Below are positions 58,425 to 64,000 of a stretch of 64,000 bases of DNA, one piece after another. The stretch is from positions 248,001 through 312,000 of the forward strand of contig CATKHK010000039.1 in NCBI GenBank assembly GCA_949751835.1, given 5' to 3'. A program made the position numbers and the translations under genes. Below the pieces are notes generated by a model, which saw only the letters and a program-made list of their open reading frames with translations, ran no database searches and was not told where the DNA came from. Origin of the DNA: Blepharisma japonicum. Taxonomy: Eukaryota; Ciliophora; Heterotrichea; Heterotrichida; Blepharismidae. Numbering within the stretch: the first letter of the stretch is position 1; every line of letters starts with the position of its first letter.

Positions 58425-61400
58425 ATGGAGTCACTTTGTAGCCAGTGTCATGATCAAAACTTTTCTTTTAGATGCACTACTGATAATACACTCTTATGCC
58501 AACAATGTGTTGCAAGCCATGCTATTATTGAAGGTACTCATACTATGGTTCTAGCAGCCTGCAGTTCGTGTAATAAAAAATTTCTGCAATTTAAACTGTT
58601 AGAAGGCAATTTATTTTTATGCTTCACATGTGCAAAGAAAATTGAAGAAACCAAAGAAGAAGCCCGTCCTCGTCCAAAAATGCCGCCAAAAAATAGCAGC
58701 ATAAAAGACCATTCTGATGAAGATACTGATTATATCCAAGGGGCTTTATTTGAAAGTGTAATCGATAACGCTCAAAACTTTACTATTAGCAAGTGGCAAA
58801 TAGTCACTTCTGGCTTTGAAAAGCTTATTGCATCTTTAGGAGAAAATATCAAAGTGATAGGACTTTATGGCTGTGAGGCAGTTTGTTTGGAGCTAATTTC
58901 AATGCTTTTGAGTATTGATAGGGTAAATCCAGAAAATTTGAAAAAACTTAAAGAAGGAATTGTTTACTTTTATGCACACAAAACTAGCTGCCTGTGCTTA
59001 TACTTTAAATGCAAAAATCCTGAAATTTATATAAAGAAGCCATATCCACATCATTCAAAAGAATTCATTTATGTAAGACTCTTATTTGATATTTGCACAT
59101 CTGTAGTATGCTGCCCTCCAGAAAAAGCATTGGAAAATTGGTACCACTCAAGTATCGAAGGCGAACAGAACCCATTCGTACCAAAACTTCACCAAGGAAT
59201 GGAAATTAATCTGGAAAGACAAACTATTGAGCTTTCTGATATAGAAGAAGTCAAAGTTACTGGGTTTTCAAATAATACCCGCTTTAACTTAGTTTTAATA
59301 TCATCTGATTCCTACTATCGGGTTTTTGCGGTTAAAAGATCATGTCAAGATGTCTTACAAGAAATCAGCAAAATTGAGGATGCCAAGAATAAACTATTCT
59401 ATGCAATTCAATCTAAAATTAAAAACTCAGGATTTTTAGACTTTATTAGAAGTTTAGATATTGCGGGCTATTTTTTGACCTTTAAAAACTCCTGCGAAAG
59501 ATCCATAAAAGATGCAAACGGCGTTTGTGCCTCTATTAAAGGCTTTTATAGAGATATCCATCGCAAAATCATGAGTATGATTGATGAAAAGTTCAATGAG
59601 TTTCAAGAAAGCTTTGAATCATCATTTAACTACAATAGGCAGAGCACCAAATACTACCTAATTTCAAATACCATAGATAATGATTTTGATAGGCTTAAGG
59701 AAAGCATAAAAAAGTTGGAATTTAATTATTTTAAAAATAAGTCCAGAGAGCTTAAAAATTATATAACAGGTGTCAAAGGTATTGAAGATGAAGAAATAAG
59801 TGAGTATGATAAAAATTTACTAATTGATGAATCTTATCAGAAATTTATAAATAGATGAGATAAAGAATTCTTAGACAGTTTCCGCCCACTCTTATTTAAC
59901 TTGTTAAAAGAGACTGAAAATAAGATAAGCGTAATTATTAATTGTTCAATTGATGTGAAAAAAAAATATTTTTATAGCTTTGAAACTATAAAAATAGTCC
60001 ACACTGATGCAGGAATAAAGTTGCAATCGTCAAGCATTGAAAATAAATATGTCACTGAGCAAGATTTTTTAGATATGCAAATAGTGTCATTTTCTGAGAC
60101 TATGGCTTATCTTTTACTTAGCAATGGATATCAAACTGAAATAGTCCAATTTAACCCAATTCAAAACTTCGCTTATGATACCAACTTAATTACTACTCTA
60201 GACAGTGATTTACTTATTGCTGAGGGGTCAACTCCAAACTTATTTGTAGCTTTCCAAAATCGTTCGCGAAAAGCTTATTATGGAGCCGTTCAGCAAGGAA
60301 AATATATTGATAGAGGAAGTGAATTAAAAGTATATAGCGTGAATGTGCACAAAGTCATTTCAGCTTGCATTTTACCAAAAAATAGAAGAATACTCTTATT
60401 AAATGAAGAAGGACGCTTATTTTATATAGAATTGATGAGCCAAGATAAGCTTATTCATGCTGTTAAAATTGCCCTGTTTGCTCCTAAAGAAGAATCAAAA
60501 GACTCTTATGAATCATATGATTTTCTTCGTTCCCAATCAGGGTTACCTTTCTTAGAAATAAAATGCTCTGTTGATGAAACAACATATTTACTGAGAACTG
60601 AGCGAGACATCGAACTTTATGATGTCAATTTCAAATTTTTGAAGAGAAACTCTATTGGTAGAGGCTTTGTTGGTTTCAAATGCCTAACTGATAATATGTA
60701 TAATTACATTATTTCATATGATGAACCCATAAAATTCAGGGCACAAAGGTTCTTAAGTGAACGAGAGTTCACAAGCTTAAACCGGACAGTTAAAAAGCAC
60801 AAATCAATTCCAGGAAACCCAATTATTGACGTAATACATTATTCGTTATCGAAATTTGGGAAAAAAGTAAATTTGATTAGCAATGCCGATATTGAAAAAT
60901 ATTTTTTTATTTATAGCAAACAGAAGAACGTAAAAGTTGATCAATATATCAAGTCAATAACGTCCATAAAACAATCATTAAGCTATCAAGGATTTATTTA
61001 TCCTCATAATTACGAGAGACTTGAAGAGCTCAGCAGCGATCAATTAATTTCTAAAAATGACTTGACCTGGATTATTCAGACAAGGCAGCCTTTGCATTTG
61101 GCATCTATTCAAGAAGGAAACTTGATACCTTTGCAAAATGGACTGAATAATGCTGAAAATTTAAATCAAGAGCTGGACACGACAAATAATTTTATAGAAA
61201 CTTTTGTTGACTATATTAAACTGGGGGATTTAGAAAAACTTATAACATCTGCTACCAATCTGAGGGTCATAGCCATCATTGGAAAACAAAGTTCTGGAAA
61301 AAGTTATCTTCTGAACAGAATTTTTGGAACAAGATTTGATGTTGCAGCACATCGTTGCACTGATGGTATATGAATCTCTTTAGCTAATATTGACGGAAAA

Positions 61401-64000
61401 CTATTTATCATTATGGACTGTGAAGGACTTTTTTCGATCGACAGGACAGTTCAAGAAGAGATCAAGCTTTGTTTATTCTTATCAGCAGTTGCAGATGTTA
61501 CTATTTTAAATCAAGATCTTACATTTAATAGAAATCTTACATATCTTTTTGAGAAGTTTACATTTGGGATGGATAGACTTAAAGGAACTGAACTTTTTAA
61601 AGGTAGGCTTGAAGTTGCTCTTAGAGATGTTGGAGAAAATCAAGATGAAGAAGCTCTTACTGAGCTTGAAAGGTTTATAAGATATCTTATAGACGGCAAT
61701 AGAGCTGATTTCTTGCTCAGATTGTTTAAAGGCCAGTTCTATTGTTCTTCATATCACAACTATGAAAATGAAAAGCTTTTTGATTCTGCTGTTGAGGCTA
61801 GAATGCGCTATTATTTAGAAAGTGTGCCCATTCGATGGACTTCTGGAAAAGACTTTTTAATTACATTGAAAACTGTCTTGGCACAAATCTACGCTGATGA
61901 CACTACTAGTATTGATGACAGGACACTTCAAATAAAAATCGCAGCTCTAAAAAAGCATTTTAAAGAAATAATTCAAGATCCAGCATCCGCAAATGAAATT
62001 ATAAAGCCAGAATCCATGCTAAATTGTAAGCTTGAGTTTTTAGGAAGGGTAATCGAAATAAGCCTTCCTATAAATTCAGTTAGCCTAAGCTTAAAGGAAA
62101 CACTAGTCCCTTTCAAAAAAATCCTTCATGGAAAGACTGCTGAGCGCGATGATGAATTTTATCATAATGAATGGTACTTATGCATTGATATACTAATAAA
62201 AGCGTATTTCAATCTATGGAGGTCAGATATGCTAAATCATTTTCTTGAGAAACTTCCTAAGTCAGCAGAGCTGATTCAGTCGACAGAAAGCGAAATAGCT
62301 GCAATTGAAAGAGACCTTGATAAAATAATAAATCAGCATTTTATATGTAGGAGAAAATGCAGCAAATGTGAAAGAGTCTGCTTAATGAATTTAAATCATA
62401 CAAATGAATGCAATTGTACAACTGATCATAAATGCCCATTCAAATGCGCGATTTGTGAGGATATTAAAGATTGCGCATTAGTAGCTGGCCACTATGGGGA
62501 GCATATGTGTAATATGAAAAAGCATATATGTGGGCATGACTGTATTATGTTTACTATATGTGGAAATCAATGCATAAAAAATCCTAACCATAACGGAGAT
62601 CACATGTGTGGGGAATCTAAGCATTCTTGTGGGAAAAACTGTGAGTTATATGAGCACTGCAAAAGAACGTGTGACAAGGATTGCACAGAAGATCATAAGC
62701 TCCATGATTGTGGGCAGTCAAATTGTCCGTCAACATGCTGTATGAAAGAGTGTGGAATGAATTGTGCTAGCCAAAATCATCTACATTCGCTTAGACAGTA
62801 TTAAAATTTTTTATTAATTTTTTTAATTAAATTTTATTATCAGAAAGTCAGTAACATAGTTGAATTCCCTCAGGACGTCGAAGTTCTTAACCCAATCTGT
62901 ATTTGTAATAGACCCCATCCATGCTTTGAAAAATGCGAAGCTATTGGATGTTGCAAGGTGGAAATTACGAATGAAATAATTATCTATGACAATGGCTTGA
63001 ATAAGTTTTCCATGCGTTGAACCCGTCAAGAAGCTGTAAAAGCCGTTTGCGCAGCTTCTATCCCTCAATTTAAAATTTCTCACAAAGAAAATCACGAATG
63101 CAGCTCAAGAGTCCATACTTGCCTGGAAAAATGCCCTGATTGCGATGCTTTTTGCAGTAAACCTGCAGGACATGATGGTTTGCACTCATCTCCAGCTCAT
63201 AGAAATAAAGAAAAATGCATTTATCTCGCCAAAAATGAGACTTTTGATGTTGAAAATGAAGATGTTGATGATCTTGCAGGAGGAGTATCAAGAAAAACTA
63301 TAAGAATATTCAAGGCAGGAGAAGCTGCAAAGCCTGATTTTTGTGATCAAAGCTGCTTAAGAAAAGGTCGAGGACATTCACATCCTTTACAATGTCCAGG
63401 AGGTCCAAACTGTTATGAGAAAACTCTAGTAGGCTTAGCAGTTCATTCAAAAGATAGATATCAGCCAAATCCAGATATTGTTTATGATTTACTTCAATGT
63501 ACAGCTTATTGGCGCCAGCAGAATTGGGAACCTCCAGTAGAAGGTAAAAATCCAGAAGCTCAGCAATTATTCAGCAAGTGTCCTTATTTTTGTAATAGTT
63601 CTGAGCATGCTGAAAAAAGCTATTGTAATGCTGATTTATATCATACTTTTTCAAATAAATATTCGGATCATGCATTTCCTTGCCGTCATGAATCATCATC
63701 GAATTTTGATATATGCTTTATACTTGACTGCACCGGATCTATGGCTGCCTCATTTCCTAAAGTAAAAGAAATTATTACAATTGTTGTTAATAGTTACATT
63801 TCTCGAGGGGTTTCAACAAAATTTGCAATAGTGGGTTATACTGATCATTATGGAGACAGCAATGGCCTTGATGTTAACAATCCAGTTACAATATATCCGT
63901 CTTCTCGTAGATTAGATGATTTCAATAAGGATTATGCTATCACTTTTTTAAATTCTCTTAGTGCAGGTGGTGGTGGCAGATTGTATGGAGAAGCAATGAT
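58425..64000 (+). CDS. B-box / large GTPase / Cys-rich / vWA multidomain protein, copy 2 (runs off the window)
   Basis: Divergent paralogue of the gene at 50696-56914, head to head with it. It starts ATG 58425 with B-box-like CSQCHDQNFSFRC, a shorter linker, then the same conserved region. TGA 59856-59858 and 61371-61373 are Trp. GTPase: GKQSSGKS from residue 953, HRCTDGIW, DCEGL, LRDV. The Cys/His-rich region follows. At 62802 a TAA interrupts the frame inside an AT-rich insertion (62798-62851); after it the same frame resumes (EFPQDVEVLNPICIC...) and continues through the rest of the Cys-rich region to a vWA domain (DCTGSM near 63728) that is open at the window end. Either the insertion is removed from the RNA or this copy is truncated after the first half of the Cys-rich region. 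Confidence 0.82.
62798..62851 (+). other. 54-nt AT-rich insertion interrupting giant gene copy 2
   Basis: Begins GTATTAAAATT and ends GTCAG, flanked by the repeated pentamer CAGTA (62796-62800 and 62849-62853). Absent from paralogue copy 1. Removing these 54 nt (GT...AG) restores an open frame joining LR(H) to NIVEFPQ. It lacks the 15-nt form of all other introns here. It may be an atypical intron, a retained internal eliminated sequence, or a lesion. Confidence 0.55.

Noticed and set aside
62799-62851. TA-bounded 53-nt IES
   Set aside because: Exact TA-to-TA excision would shift the frame, whereas flanking coding sequence is in the same frame; kept only as one option in the findings.
1-64000. 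CRISPR arrays, insertion sequences, ribosomal RNA genes, telomere repeats
   Set aside because: None seen; the repeats present are minisatellites and segmental duplications, and the gene content is eukaryotic.

Overview
The window looks like a piece of a ciliate somatic (macronuclear) genome, most probably a heterotrich close to Blepharisma. Three signs support this. (1) Conserved tryptophans are repeatedly written TGA: the aminopeptidase zinc motif reads ...TMEWW with TGA as W, and long families stay open only if TGA is read as Trp. TAA and TAG are used as stops. (2) Introns are exactly 15 nt, GT...AG with an A at position 10. (3) DNA is AT-rich, genes are densely packed on both strands, and cilia genes are present (radial spoke protein 3, polycystin channel). 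Coordinates below join pieces across TGA codons and 15-nt introns.

1-15 kb: a polycystin-2-like channel gene is followed by a tandem array of four M1 zinc aminopeptidase genes. Copies 1, 2 and 4 are intact; copy 3 is broken. Each later copy is preceded by a decayed remnant of the 3' end of the polycystin gene, so the duplicated unit was polycystin tail plus aminopeptidase.

15-31 kb: a calcium-dependent protein kinase (with a frame break between EF-hands 2 and 3), a Na+/H+ exchanger, fumarylacetoacetase, two unrecognised proteins, a cyclic-nucleotide-binding K+ channel, a probable acylated protein, tRNA-His, a C2-like protein and radial spoke protein 3.

31-50 kb: a histidine phosphatase, a coiled-coil protein, a tRNA 2'-phosphotransferase fused to an ERI1-type DEDDh exonuclease, a HEAT-repeat protein, an amidohydrolase homologue that has lost its metal ligands, two identical tRNA-Ala genes in a duplicated 472-bp block, a USP47-like deubiquitinase, a PTEN-like phosphatase, a START-like protein, an Erv41/Erv46-type ER-Golgi protein and a secreted Cys-rich protein.

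50-64 kb: two divergent paralogous giant genes. Each encodes B-box zinc fingers, a GBP/atlastin/VLIG-class large GTPase, a Cys/His-rich zinc region and a vWA domain with a DCTGS metal site. The right copy runs off the window and carries an AT-rich insertion with an in-frame stop. This pair and the Tpt1-ERI1 fusion are the most unusual items here. Most genes look like independently transcribed eukaryotic genes; no operons are inferred.
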